Positions 50,099-60,427 of a stretch of 64,000 nucleotides of DNA are shown here, piece after piece. Position 1 is the stretch's first letter, and each line of letters starts with the position of its first letter. This DNA is from JAOXRU01 sp965247735 (GTDB lineage: Bacteria; Bacteroidota; Bacteroidia; Flavobacteriales; Flavobacteriaceae). Under the pieces are notes generated by a model. The model did not search any database and had not been told where the DNA came from. It was given only the letters and a program-made list of their open reading frames with translations. The stretch is from assembly GCA_965247735.1 (NCBI GenBank), contig CBDFHN010000002.1:2604001-2668000 (forward strand), given 5' to 3'. The position numbers and the translations under genes are program-made.

Positions 50099-52444
50099 TT
50101 ACAACACCTCAAACCGCAATCGCCGCTCATTGCCCAACTCATCCACAACAGTAATAACATGCCATCCTTTACTCGGTAGCACTCCTATCTCATGGAAACT
50201 TTCGGTTTGTTTGATAAAACGCTCATCTAAATACCAAAACACCTTAGTTGCTGGTTTGTAATGTGCTAGTTTTATAATTACATCGTTTAATTGCCCGTCA
50301 AAATTTTTTGCCAATGCTATTTTTGCCCTGTTTTTAGGGTAGATAAATTCCATTGCCGTTTTGGTTTCTAAAAAACAATCTTCTCTGTAGGCTGGAACTG
50401 TTTTATACCTAGGGTTTTTCCTTTTGTAATAATATTCCATCAATGGAGGCAATACAAACCACGATTCTGTTTTTATATTGGAAAGGGCTTCACAGGAAGC
50501 ATTCACTCGAAACTGTTTATTGATGTCTAAATGCACCAATTTATGGTATTTACAAACTTTAGAACGCATTCCTACAGCTGTAATCCATTGTTTTTTAACT
50601 GGGCATATTGGTGATGCTAAATTTCCGCTTTCCGTACAAACCTCAGCTTCAATCATAGCATCTAAAGGTTTTTGAAACCATTTTGATCTTGGCAATACAT
50701 CAAAAACATCAAATAAAATTGGAGCAGCACTTTTTACTCCGGTAATATTTGGTCTTCCTTCTCCATCGGCATTTCCTACCCAAACACCCACCACATAATC
50801 TCTAGTAACACCAATTGACCAAGAGTCTTTATTCCCGAAACTAGTTCCTGTTTTCCAGGCTATTTGCTTAGAGGAATCATAAAATTCCCATGCCTCATTA
50901 CCTTCGGGTCTATTTACTTCTTTCATCGCTTCAAAAGTGAGGTAAATACTAGCCGCATCAAAAACAGGTTTCTCCGAAGTCTTGCTTCCAAAATCCAAGT
51001 CTTTTTCCTTATTTACTACTGGTTCCGTAAATTCATTGGTAAAATATTCACTTGATGTTTTATTGAAATTATTTAGCGTAGCTGCCAGGGAAGCATAGGT
51101 TTTACATAAATCCCAAAGACTAGTTTCTGCGCCTCCTAAAATTAATGGCAATCCATAATAATCGGCTGATTTTGTAATCCCCCCTAAGCGAAACGCCCTT
51201 AATTGGTCTCTAAATTTCCCTAGCCCATAACTTTGCAACATTCGTACCGCTGGAATATTTAAGGATCGAGATAATGCCTTTTTTGCCGTTACCGCTCCAT
51301 CATAACGCTCGTTGAAATTTTCTGGTGAATAACCCGCTATTTGTGTGGGTACATCTGCAACTAAACTTTCAGGCAATAATTCTCCCCCATCTAACATTGC
51401 AGCATACAATAACGGTTTTAATACAGAACCGGTACTCCTAAATGCCCTAATCATATCTACATCTTTTTCATGCAGCTTATCTGTTGGAGTATTGCCAACA
51501 TAGGCCAATACCTGCCTTGTTTTTACATCCATCACCAATACCGCAGCATTATGCACTTCGTTTTGTTTTAAAACGCGGTAATGCTTTTTTAATATTGTAT
51601 TTACGGACAATTGCAGAGGCAAATCTATAGTTGTTTGGATGCGATCTCCTTTTTGTTTTTTAGTTAGCTGTTCTAATAAATGTGGTGCTATCCTTGGTAG
51701 TGGAAACGGTTTTTTAGGCAATTCTTCTGCCAATGCCAGTTGATAAGTAAGACTATCTATTTTTTGATTGCTTACTAATTTTCTTAGCAATCTATTTCTC
51801 TTTTTTAGTAATAATTGTTGATTTTTTCCTGGATAAATTAAACTTGGTGTATTTGGAAGCACCGCTAATGTTGCACTTTCTGCCCATGATAGTTGTGATG
51901 ATTGCTGTCCAAAATATCGCCAAGCTGCCATTTCTAAGCCTACTACATTACCCCCAAAAGGAGCATTATCACTATATAGTTTTAAAATCTCTTTTTTAGA
52001 ATCTCTAAACTCTAATCTGGTGGCTAAAATAAGTTCAATTGCCTTTTCGAAATAACTCCTTTTTTTGCCCTTTCGAGACAAACGTATTACCTGCTGGGTA
52101 AGTGTGCTTCCTCCACGGACAACTCTCCTAGCCCTTATATTTTGTTCTAAAGCCCTAAAGATAGAAATAGGATTAAAACCTGGATGTTTATAAAAATATT
52201 CATCCTCGAAATACCGAATACACTCTTGAAATTTATAAGGGATACTATCTGATTTTGGAAATCGCCACTGCCCATCAGTTGCAATTTTCGCCCCTAATAA
52301 TTCTCCTTCTCTACTTTCGATAACCGTTGCTGTTGGCGAATGAAACAACTGTTTGGGTAAACAGAAATAATAGAAAGCTAAAAGCATCAAAAGCAAGATC
52401 ACCTTTATCTTATGCCTAAGTATATATACTTTGATTTTTTTCAT
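50099..52444 (-). CDS. pbpC: Penicillin-binding protein 1C
   Basis: A 781-residue bifunctional peptidoglycan synthase anchored by an N-terminal helix (~13-30). The GT51 transglycosylase domain has RYFEDEYFYKHPG and RGGSTLTQQVIRL. The transpeptidase domain has all three active-site motifs: SVLK (in RSTGSVLKPL), SLN (in SRSLNIPAV) and KTGTSFGNKDSW. The C-terminal ~90 residues are the BiPBP_C domain (FIYPKNRAKIALAKNFDG). It is transcribed after the alpha-2-macroglobulin gene, as in E. coli yfhM-pbpC. PBP1C would repair peptidoglycan after the host or competitor attack that alpha-2-macroglobulin guards against. Confidence 0.96.
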   Translation of the reverse strand: MKKIKVYILRHKIKVILLLMLLAFYYFCLPKQLFHSPTATVIESREGELLGAKIATDGQWRFPKSDSIPYKFQECIRYFEDEYFYKHPGFNPISIFRALEQNIRARRVVRGGSTLTQQVIRLSRKGKKRSYFEKAIELILATRLEFRDSKKEILKLYSDNAPFGGNVVGLEMAAWRYFGQQSSQLSWAESATLAVLPNTPSLIYPGKNQQLLLKKRNRLLRKLVSNQKIDSLTYQLALAEELPKKPFPLPRIAPHLLEQLTKKQKGDRIQTTIDLPLQLSVNTILKKHYRVLKQNEVHNAAVLVMDVKTRQVLAYVGNTPTDKLHEKDVDMIRAFRSTGSVLKPLLYAAMLDGGELLPESLVADVPTQIAGYSPENFNERYDGAVTAKKALSRSLNIPAVRMLQSYGLGKFRDQLRAFRLGGITKSADYYGLPLILGGAETSLWDLCKTYASLAATLNNFNKTSSEYFTNEFTEPVVNKEKDLDFGSKTSEKPVFDAASIYLTFEAMKEVNRPEGNEAWEFYDSSKQIAWKTGTSFGNKDSWSIGVTRDYVVGVWVGNADGEGRPNITGVKSAAPILFDVFDVLPRSKWFQKPLDAMIEAEVCTESGNLASPICPVKKQWITAVGMRSKVCKYHKLVHLDINKQFRVNASCEALSNIKTESWFVLPPLMEYYYKRKNPRYKTVPAYREDCFLETKTAMEFIYPKNRAKIALAKNFDGQLNDVIIKLAHYKPATKVFWYLDERFIKQTESFHEIGVLPSKGWHVITVVDELGNERRLRFEVL

Positions 52445-52471
52445 TTATACTTTTCAAAGTATGGAGATACC

Positions 52472-52521
52472 AGTACTGAGCATCAAGAAGTATAACACAA
52501 GGTTTCTCAATACTCAGTACT
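52472..52521. other. Inverted repeat between the alpha-2-macroglobulin and pbpC genes
   Basis: Arms AGTACTGAG (52472-52480) and CTCAGTACT (52513-52521) pair perfectly around a 32-nt loop. The 89-bp spacer between the two genes contains nothing else. It could limit pbpC expression within the transcript or be a leftover short repeat. Confidence 0.5.
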
Positions 52522-52533
52522 ATAATCTCATCT

Positions 52534-55500
52534 CTATTTCACAACTTTTACCCACTTTCCTTTGGTATGTACAGCAAAATCATTGTCGTACATCGCTTCA
52601 CATTGTATTCCTGGAATATAATAGCTTCCTAAATACGATGCGTTCAATAAAATACGGAAGGTTTTTGTTTGATTCGCTTTTAAATCAAAATAGAAGTTTA
52701 CCCTATCATCTCTAATATCGGTATGCTCCACTTTATTATCTGCAAAACTTCCAAAATCGGTAAATCTAGTATTGATAATTTCCCATCCACTAGGGAATAT
52801 CTCGGCTAGCGCAACGTCTTTAACGTTTACCGCCTTGGTATTTGTGATTTTTACCTCAGCAATAAAATTAGTTCCTTGAGATAGCGATGTTACTGCTATT
52901 GAATTTCCGCTTTTATTTACATAACGAACACTTGCATTAAGATTCCGAACAACAATCTCTTCTTCTCCAATTGGTAATATTCCAGAATTTAATACCTTAA
53001 CAAAAACAGCATTACCTTCTTTATTATTTAGTGTAATGGTATTGCTTCCCTTTTTGATAGTTAAACCACTTTCGGCTAATGTTTTTGCTGATTTTACAGT
53101 ACTGTTTTTTCCGTTGACACTCACTTTTACATGTATGCCTTTACCACCAACCAAATTAGCAAACTTTGCCATTGCCATTAAACTATAAGCGGTAGTTTGT
53201 GTACTCATCCAGCCTTTTTCACTAAGTCCTTTTGCTATAATTTTAGCCAGCTCTTGAGCTTTATTCATATCTTTTAGCAATACTGTAGCTTCTAATGCCA
53301 TAGCTCTATTTCTTGCCAATGAACCATAAGTGTTGCTGTATGAAGAGGTACTCGTATATGTTACTCCAGATCCACCATCTTCAAATAACGTTTTTGCTGC
53401 TGTAGACTGCCCTATTAATGCATATGCTGCTGCTAACCTATGTTTTGCTTCATCTGACAAATCATTTGTTTCTCTTAACCTATTCATAGCTGAAACGTCT
53501 GCACTTTCTGAAAGTGCTAATGTATATAAACGATATGCCTGAGATAAATCTGATCTATTGCTGTTTTTTCGCCATTGTTTAGCCTTCTGTTTTTGATAGG
53601 CAATCCATTTAGATTTGAAACCAATTGGCAACACATATCCTTTTTGTTCCGCTTCTAATAAAAAGTGACCTGCATAACTAGTTCCCCAATCATTAGCATT
53701 ACTTTGCCCTGGCCAATACGATAATCCACCATTAGATCGCTGAAAATTACTCAGTCTCTTAATTCCTTTTTTGATATTGCCTTCAATTTTTGCCTTTTTC
53801 TCTGAACTCAATTCAAAAATATCAGCAAGATACAATTGTGGAAATGCCCCTGAAGTTGTCTGCTCAACACAACCATGTGGATACTTAATAAGATATTTCA
53901 TCCTTCCTGTAAAGTCCATTGATGGTAATGTCGATAATTCTATTTGCGCAGTATTACTTCCTGTTATCCCAAAAGTTTCTAATGATATGGTCTGACTTCC
54001 ATTCGCAGCTAATACAATATCGCTACCCTTGGTTGTTTTTGGATTAGGGTTTACTACATCAATCTCTACTTCGTAGCTTGCTTTTTCCCCATTACCCGAA
54101 GCTTCAATAGTTACTTTAGAAACTCCTTCATCATTGGTGATTTCCAAATCAAAATAGGTCATTTTTTCATCAGGCTCAGTAAATTTTAACTGTTGTGTTT
54201 TACTACCAACAATCTTAAATCCTTTGCTAGTTTTAACTTTTACAGTAACATTTTTTACCTTTTTCTCCATTGCAAAAACAGTAATTGGCAATCGTACTTT
54301 TTCGCCTGGAGATACTTTTCTAGGCAATGATGCCAATAGCATTAGTGGTTTACGAACTGGTGTTGTTTTTTCTGCCCTTCCGTATGCACTACTGGTATTA
54401 TTTCCTGCGATAACCATGGTTCTAACAGATCCTACATATTTAGGAATTGCAATATTATGCGATCTGGTCTCTCCTGCTTTTAAATAAAAAGGGCCTTTAT
54501 AAATCACCATTGGTTTAAACCTATTCGCCTTTTTATTATTTGCTCCTGCAGCTTCATCATCGCCTCCAATAGCAAAAATCTGATCTATTCTGCCTCCAAA
54601 TGCGCCAATAACATCATCATAAATATCCCATGTTTTTACTCCCAATGCTTCACGAGCATAAAAACTACTCCATGGATTTGGTGTTTTAAATCGGGTTAGA
54701 TCTAATAATCCTTCATCTACAATTGCTAGTGTATATGTCATTGCTTTTCCATCAGACTCAGAAACTTTTACCGTAATCTTTTCTTCAGGCTCTAACACAT
54801 CTGGCATTTTAATCACTGGTGCCAATTTTGTTACTGGATCCTCTACCTGTATTGGTACCATTCCGTACATACGTATTGGCAAATCATTAGCCGTAGCTCC
54901 ATGAGGTTGCAACAAGGTAATATTGATGTATACATTAGGGGAATACAACTCTTTTATTGGCAGCTCAAACTTTGTTTCTCCTTTCTCTGGTGTTACCCAT
55001 AACGATTCTAATACCTCACTACCGTTTTCTATAGTAACCAATGCTCTTCCGATGTCTCCACTTGGGAAAGTCACAATCGCTTTTTCTCCTACCTGATAAT
55101 TTGTTTTATCTGTAGAAATCATTAGCATTGATGCTGTAGATGGATCATTTTTACGTGATTTTCCTGCCCATCCTGGCCAATCTATATACACGTCTTTTCC
55201 TGCTGAATGTTTTCCGTTAGGGTCTTTAACAATCACCAAATAACGTCCCCAATCTGGATATTTTAATTCAAATTCAAAAGTACCTTTCCCTGATGCATTG
55301 GTGCTTACTGTTGTATTATAAACCGGTTCTTTATAACTAGAACTATTGTATCCTGATAAGTTATCTTCTGAGGTTTCCCACCACCATCTCCATCTGATTT
55401 TATAAATATTAACTTCAACATTTTTGACAGCTTTTGCCCTTCCATTTTCACCTACAGTAACAATTTCAAACTTCTGCTTAACATCTGTTAACAACATTCC

Positions 55501-58044
55501 TCTTGCTTTATCTCCCTTTGGAACACTAATCCCTACATAAGTTTGATAAGGCGAATATGGTTTGCTAAACACATCGGTGCTAAAATCTCCTCCTTCTTCA
55601 TAAACCTTGGTAATAAAAGAAGCTTTTAACATTCCTGGAGAAGTTTTTGACAACTGCGTTTTTAGCATAAAATCTGCTTTTCCTTCAGCATCAATTTCGC
55701 CATCAAAAACCACTTGTTCTTGACCTGTGAATCGTTTAGAAGGATCATCAAAAATATAACCAGGAAATTTCTTGAATTTTGTTTCAACTGCACTAAATTT
55801 TGCTGTAACATCTGCTGCTAAGTTTTTCGCAATTGCTCCGTGCAACCACTTTACCGCTAAATGTCCTTTTACTGGTTTTGAATTGGTAATTAAATCTGCA
55901 TCAAAATCTGCTTTTATTTTTAAACGATTTGGCTTTATCGTTTCTATTTTTAATGTTTTGACAAATGTTGCTCCACCAACAGAAATTTTTGCTTGCCAAT
56001 TTCCGGTAGGTTCTTCTGAACTTGTACTTACCGTAAAATTATATACATTATTAATTCCTGAACGCTGTACAATTCTATTAGTAGTTTGTCCATAAGGATC
56101 TATTAGCTCCAATTTTATTGGATGTCCTTTTGGAAGCGGATTAGCATTATCTTCTAACATAAAAGTTAGGTAAATATCATCTCCAGGTCTCCAAACACCA
56201 CGTTCTCCATAGATAAAACCTTTAAGCCCTTTATGCAATTTTACTCCCGAAACATCAAATTTACTTACAGACAGCACATTGCCCTCGTTTAGTTTTATAT
56301 ATGTTTTTTCGTTATTATGAGAAACAACTGCGAAATATACCTCAGCATCGGCATCAAAAAACGTAGTTCCATCAACATCGGTTACTTTTGTACCTAGTTC
56401 TTGCTGTTGGTAATTATAAAAAGTTACTGTTGCTCCTTCTATAGGCTGCGTAGTTACTATGTTATTAACACTTGCAAAAAACGATTTGTTTGTTCCTTTT
56501 TTAATCACAACTCCTAGATCAGAAGCCAATACATTTGTAGCTACTTTTTTATTGTAATAATAAGAGGTATGGCATGGATTATCTCTTTCGTACCAATCGT
56601 AATCGCTATTGTAATAACTTTCTGCATTATCCCAATAACTGCCTTCATCTTCTTCTTCATCAAAATTTTCTTCTTGAGTTTCCTCAGTACTAAAATTGGT
56701 GTTGCTACAAGTATAGGTGCTATAGGAAGGCTTAAAACTAAAAATAACTCTATAAATAGCTCCTTTTTCTGGTGTGATTAATGCATTTAAATCTACAGCA
56801 AAAGCTTTCCAATTTCTACTGCTTTTAGATAATTCGTTTTCTAACTGTATGGTTTTTTTAGCAACAGGACGAGATACTCTCCTTAACTCTCCTCCTCCCG
56901 ATAGGTTTTGCTCTTGTAAAAACTGTAAAATATTATTTTCATAAATACGCAATACCGTAACATCTACCGCTTTAAGACTAACGGCTTCAAAATTCACCTT
57001 TAGATTGTTAGAAGATGGTAGTATCGTTCCACTTTGAATAAAACGTATTTCTGGCTTTAACTCCTCAAAAGCTATACTTTGGGAATATGTTTCTTTAAGT
57101 TTAAATCCGTCTACACTTTTTATTCCTTGAAAGACTTCTAATAATGCAGCTCCTTTTACATCTACATTTGGATATACTCTTAATACATTTCCTTTTACTG
57201 AAAAACGTAATTTCTTTACCTCTGCTATTGCAACCAAACCTTTAAACTCTTGATCTGATTTTACAGGGTCAGAAAAATTGATTTCTAAATATTGACGTTC
57301 TGCATTAACAACCTTAACATCTACAATTACAAAATTGTCTTTTCCTGGTATAGCAATCTCTATATCATCCTTAGACTCTATATTAAAAGGAGCTCCATCC
57401 CAAGAAACCATAAGCTTAGTATCTTCCTTTTTTCTTTTTATACTATCAATTTTAAAAGAGAAAGAAGTTCCTTTTTCTGAACTATCTTCAAATTTTAATG
57501 CGATATCTTCCCCTTCTTGACTCGCTTTTATAAGCTTTTTCGCCATTTCTAAACTAAGCACATCACTACTACGCAATACGCCTTCTACATATTGCCACTC
57601 CTTACTATAAGATTGCAAATGTTCAGTAATTACATTAATCTGCTGTTTTAGCGTTTTCACCTTAAATGTAAACTCTTTATGCTCTTCGGGCACCTCTTTT
57701 ATTAAACGCTCAAGATTTAAAGTAAACGTATACTCCGTATCTTGCTCAAATTTTGTTTCTGGTACAAAAGCAATTGTTTGATCATTAAGTGCTATTACTT
57801 TTCCTGATACCGATGGAGAAACCGTTAAAACATCATCATCCAATTCCTCATTGGCAGTAATATTCTCTATTGTCTTTGCCAATACTACTTTTACATCTTC
57901 TTCTGCCGAAATAACTCCTTTTGAGATCTCAGCTATATAACTTCTATATTCAAAAATCTCGTCTCCTTCAGTTGTTGCTGTTTTCTTTTTACATGAAAAC
58001 AAGACTAGGATAATGCCTAGTAGCATCAATTTGTAATTACGCAT
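52534..58044 (-). CDS. Bacterial alpha-2-macroglobulin (lipoprotein, thioester type)
   Basis: A 1836-residue protein with a lipoprotein signal (LFSCKKK, C18). MG-type beta domains fill the first ~1250 residues. The thioester motif is HGCVEQTT near residue 1391 (C-x-E-Q), so it should form a covalent trap. The alpha-6/alpha-6 thioester domain is helical with NFQRSNGGLSYWPG. A hyper-acidic, tyrosine-rich insert with two cysteines (~448-500) lies in the N-terminal half and may be disordered. Bacterial homologues trap external proteases in the periplasm and act with PBP1C, whose gene follows. The final ~150 residues form the receptor-binding-like domain. Confidence 0.95.
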   Translation of the reverse strand: MRNYKLMLLGIILVLFSCKKKTATTEGDEIFEYRSYIAEISKGVISAEEDVKVVLAKTIENITANEELDDDVLTVSPSVSGKVIALNDQTIAFVPETKFEQDTEYTFTLNLERLIKEVPEEHKEFTFKVKTLKQQINVITEHLQSYSKEWQYVEGVLRSSDVLSLEMAKKLIKASQEGEDIALKFEDSSEKGTSFSFKIDSIKRKKEDTKLMVSWDGAPFNIESKDDIEIAIPGKDNFVIVDVKVVNAERQYLEINFSDPVKSDQEFKGLVAIAEVKKLRFSVKGNVLRVYPNVDVKGAALLEVFQGIKSVDGFKLKETYSQSIAFEELKPEIRFIQSGTILPSSNNLKVNFEAVSLKAVDVTVLRIYENNILQFLQEQNLSGGGELRRVSRPVAKKTIQLENELSKSSRNWKAFAVDLNALITPEKGAIYRVIFSFKPSYSTYTCSNTNFSTEETQEENFDEEEDEGSYWDNAESYYNSDYDWYERDNPCHTSYYYNKKVATNVLASDLGVVIKKGTNKSFFASVNNIVTTQPIEGATVTFYNYQQQELGTKVTDVDGTTFFDADAEVYFAVVSHNNEKTYIKLNEGNVLSVSKFDVSGVKLHKGLKGFIYGERGVWRPGDDIYLTFMLEDNANPLPKGHPIKLELIDPYGQTTNRIVQRSGINNVYNFTVSTSSEEPTGNWQAKISVGGATFVKTLKIETIKPNRLKIKADFDADLITNSKPVKGHLAVKWLHGAIAKNLAADVTAKFSAVETKFKKFPGYIFDDPSKRFTGQEQVVFDGEIDAEGKADFMLKTQLSKTSPGMLKASFITKVYEEGGDFSTDVFSKPYSPYQTYVGISVPKGDKARGMLLTDVKQKFEIVTVGENGRAKAVKNVEVNIYKIRWRWWWETSEDNLSGYNSSSYKEPVYNTTVSTNASGKGTFEFELKYPDWGRYLVIVKDPNGKHSAGKDVYIDWPGWAGKSRKNDPSTASMLMISTDKTNYQVGEKAIVTFPSGDIGRALVTIENGSEVLESLWVTPEKGETKFELPIKELYSPNVYINITLLQPHGATANDLPIRMYGMVPIQVEDPVTKLAPVIKMPDVLEPEEKITVKVSESDGKAMTYTLAIVDEGLLDLTRFKTPNPWSSFYAREALGVKTWDIYDDVIGAFGGRIDQIFAIGGDDEAAGANNKKANRFKPMVIYKGPFYLKAGETRSHNIAIPKYVGSVRTMVIAGNNTSSAYGRAEKTTPVRKPLMLLASLPRKVSPGEKVRLPITVFAMEKKVKNVTVKVKTSKGFKIVGSKTQQLKFTEPDEKMTYFDLEITNDEGVSKVTIEASGNGEKASYEVEIDVVNPNPKTTKGSDIVLAANGSQTISLETFGITGSNTAQIELSTLPSMDFTGRMKYLIKYPHGCVEQTTSGAFPQLYLADIFELSSEKKAKIEGNIKKGIKRLSNFQRSNGGLSYWPGQSNANDWGTSYAGHFLLEAEQKGYVLPIGFKSKWIAYQKQKAKQWRKNSNRSDLSQAYRLYTLALSESADVSAMNRLRETNDLSDEAKHRLAAAYALIGQSTAAKTLFEDGGSGVTYTSTSSYSNTYGSLARNRAMALEATVLLKDMNKAQELAKIIAKGLSEKGWMSTQTTAYSLMAMAKFANLVGGKGIHVKVSVNGKNSTVKSAKTLAESGLTIKKGSNTITLNNKEGNAVFVKVLNSGILPIGEEEIVVRNLNASVRYVNKSGNSIAVTSLSQGTNFIAEVKITNTKAVNVKDVALAEIFPSGWEIINTRFTDFGSFADNKVEHTDIRDDRVNFYFDLKANQTKTFRILLNASYLGSYYIPGIQCEAMYDNDFAVHTKGKWVKVVK

Positions 58045-58074
58045 AACAATTCTGTTTTATTTGGGGAATTATAT

Positions 58075-59157
58075 TTACTTTTTATAAATTTTTACATCAA
58101 GCTTACCTTCACTATTCATGGAAGCTCTATACATACCAGCTGTGTTAAATTCCATTGCAACATTACCTTTATTATCTATTGCAACGATACCACCAGTACC
58201 ACCAAGTTTTGTTAGTTTTTCTTGTATTACAGCTGTAGCTGCTTCTTGTAAGGAAATCTCCTTATATTCCATCATAGCAGCAATATCATAGGCAACAATA
58301 CCTCTAATAAAATACTCGCCCCATCCTGTAGAAGATACTGCACATGTTTTGTTATTAGCATATGTACCTGCTCCTATTACTGGAGAATCGCCAATACGTC
58401 CCCACTTTTTATTTGTCATTCCTCCTGTGGAAGTACCTGCAGCAAGGTTTCCATTTTTATCTAAAGCTACACAACCTACTGTACCATATTTAGAATCTTT
58501 TATATATGGATCATAAAAAGATGCTGTTTTATTATCTCCATCATGATCTAGCTCTACTTTCGCCTTTTTTTGTGCTCTTTTTAAGGAGTTCATCCTGTTT
58601 TCTGTGAAAAAATAGGAAGGATCAACTATTTCCAGCCCTTGTTCTGCCGCAAAAAGATCGGCTCCATTTCCAGATAACAATACATGTTCTGATTTTTCCA
58701 TTACTGCCAATGCAGCATCAATAGGGTTTTTAACTGTTTTTACTCCAGCAACAGCACCGGCATTTAATGTAGCGCCATCCATTATTGAAGCATCCAACTC
58801 ATTAGTACCCGCATTGGTAAATACTGCTCCTTTTCCAGAATTAAACAAAGGAGAGTTTTCCATTATATTTATGGTTTTGGTTACCGCCTCTAAGCTTGTC
58901 CCTCCATTTTTAAGAATATTATGCCCTACTTTTATTGCCTCTTCCAGTTTTGCCGTATATGCAGCTTCTTTTTCTGGAGTCATATTCTTTTTCAATATTG
59001 TTCCTGCTCCGCCATGAATTACAATTCCAAAATTCCCTATTTCACTTTTTTCAATACTAGTTACTTTCTCCGTATTGCTTACAGCTATTTCAGCAGTTTT
59101 ATCTTTACAGCTAACCATAAGTATTATTCCCAAAAGCAGGTATCCAATTTTCTTCAT
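58075..59157 (-). CDS. Isoaspartyl peptidase / type-2 asparaginase lipoprotein
   Basis: A 360-residue Ntn-hydrolase with a lipoprotein signal (MVSCKDK, C17). The self-cleaving nucleophile is the Thr of KYGTVGCVALDKNGNLAAGTSTGGM (about residue 225), and the substrate site lies in GTGGIVAIDN and IGDSPVIGAGTY. GIVIHGGAGTI opens the alpha subunit. It hydrolyses isoaspartyl dipeptides and asparagine. The gene is 30 bp from the alpha-2-macroglobulin gene on the same strand, so probably cotranscribed with it and pbpC. It appears full length. Confidence 0.93.
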   Translation of the reverse strand: MKKIGYLLLGIILMVSCKDKTAEIAVSNTEKVTSIEKSEIGNFGIVIHGGAGTILKKNMTPEKEAAYTAKLEEAIKVGHNILKNGGTSLEAVTKTINIMENSPLFNSGKGAVFTNAGTNELDASIMDGATLNAGAVAGVKTVKNPIDAALAVMEKSEHVLLSGNGADLFAAEQGLEIVDPSYFFTENRMNSLKRAQKKAKVELDHDGDNKTASFYDPYIKDSKYGTVGCVALDKNGNLAAGTSTGGMTNKKWGRIGDSPVIGAGTYANNKTCAVSSTGWGEYFIRGIVAYDIAAMMEYKEISLQEAATAVIQEKLTKLGGTGGIVAIDNKGNVAMEFNTAGMYRASMNSEGKLDVKIYKK

Positions 59158-59577
59158 TACGATCTGATCTTTAATTTTGAATAAATATACTAAATATCAT
59201 AGCATCATCTATGATTAAAAAACTAATAACATAAAAAACAATTTATTTTCTTCTTATCATAAAAACACACACATCGCTACAAATCAATCCTATCTTACCC
59301 AAAAGCATACCTTTTCATAGCCATTATACTGGTACATCTCCGACATAAACACGCTATAATCCGTGTAAATACTAGGGCTAACAATAGCGATGTCAGCTGA
59401 CAGACATTTCAATTATTTCATCGTTTTTATGTTTTCTTAACGAGAAAACATGAGTTATTACCCATTTTTTTTACTGAAAAGCATCCTTTAAAATACTTTT
59501 GTCCCGAAGTTTTCAAGGTCTTCCAACCTAATAGGCTTTTTTAAAAACAAGTTTTAATTTTCTAACTAACTATTGAA
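59158..59577. other. Divergent intergenic region with two dyads
   Basis: A 420-bp region without a supported gene. It contains the perfect 12-bp palindrome TGTCAGCTGACA (59391-59402) and a hairpin with 9-bp arms ATGTTTTCT/AGAAAACAT (59429-59451) upstream of the first CAP gene. Confidence 0.55.
59391..59451. promoter_or_regulatory. Palindrome TGTCAGCTGACA and adjacent hairpin
   Basis: The perfect 12-bp palindrome (59391-59402) is followed 26 bp later by arms ATGTTTTCT and AGAAAACAT with a 5-nt TAACG loop. Both are on the 5' side of the first CAP gene, 127-187 bp from its ATG. They may be an operator and a leader hairpin; neither resembles a known consensus. Confidence 0.4.
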
Positions 59578-60057
59578 ATGTTTACAAAACCAATCTTATA
59601 CCTAACCTTACTTCTTACAATTTGCTCTTGTTCTAAAGATGATCAATCAGAAGTTTATGAACAAGAAAACATTCTTTTATCTACTTCGATGAAAGAACAA
59701 AAACTACTCAATTTAATCAATACTTACAGAAAGTCTCATGACCTCGACAAGCTTAAACTAAATCGTTCTGTTATAGATGAAGCAGGAATCCACACATCAT
59801 ACATGTTAGATAAGAAAACATTAAGTCATGATAATTGGGATATTAGGGTTCAAAAAATTAATACCAATGAAAACTCTTTAGACTTATCAGAAAATGTCGC
59901 AAAAGAGTTAACTATACTAGAAGCTTTTACTGTTTGGATAAAAAGTACATCTGGACACAAAGAAACCATCCTAGGCGATTATTCACATACTGGAATAAGC
60001 ATCAAAAAAGATAGTTTAGATCAGCTTTATTTTACACAAATTTTCTTAAAAAAATAG
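59578..60057 (+). CDS. CAP-domain (SCP/PR-1-like) lipoprotein, copy 1
   Basis: A 159-residue protein with lipoprotein signal (TICSCSKDD, C18). The CAP domain spans ~38-159: LLNLINTYRKSHDLDKLKLN, the histidine pair H81 (AGIHTSYML-region) and KTLSHDNWDIRV, then ENVAKELTILEAFTVWIKSTSGHKETI and the final YFTQIFLKK. Conserved His and Glu cluster as in the CAP tetrad cavity. Bacterial CAP proteins are secreted and of unsettled function; sterol or lipid binding and peptidase activity have been proposed. It is followed by a close paralogue. Confidence 0.88.
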   Translation: MFTKPILYLTLLLTICSCSKDDQSEVYEQENILLSTSMKEQKLLNLINTYRKSHDLDKLKLNRSVIDEAGIHTSYMLDKKTLSHDNWDIRVQKINTNENSLDLSENVAKELTILEAFTVWIKSTSGHKETILGDYSHTGISIKKDSLDQLYFTQIFLKK

Positions 60058-60427
60058 TCTCTTTTACCTGAACACTAGAAGTTATTTTGCTCTATTTTAT
60101 TAAGAAAAAACACTTATTCTCCTAAAGTTTTAATTAGCACAAGCTATCGTACCGATTAAAACTTTAGGAATAGTAACTACGCTTTCCCATCAAACACCAA
60201 AAACATCGACTTACCGATAGTAAATTACCAACAAACAACACAAAAGAGTAAATCATCGAATATACCTTCCTTATGCCTAATTACTTATTCTTATCGATAA
60301 AAGAGGGGTTTTATCCATTATTTTTTACCAACTTTTTTCATTACCATACTTTAGTCCTGAATCTATTTAAAATAGATTTACCTCCCTAGAATCAACCATG
60401 AGCAGCTGTTAATTTTAAAAAATAACA
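60058..60427. other. Spacer between the two CAP genes with a long inverted repeat
   Basis: A 370-bp A/T-rich spacer with the 14-bp inverted repeat described separately (60121-60168). No further gene or terminator was supported. Confidence 0.5.
60121..60168 (+). other. Perfect 14-bp inverted repeat with nested stem
   Basis: CCTAAAGTTTTAAT (60121-60134) pairs exactly with ATTAAAACTTTAGG (60155-60168) around a 20-nt loop that itself contains TAGC-ACAA-GCTA. It starts 63 bp after the first CAP gene and lacks a T tract, so it is not a typical terminator. It may be a structured RNA or a mobile-element end. Confidence 0.55.
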
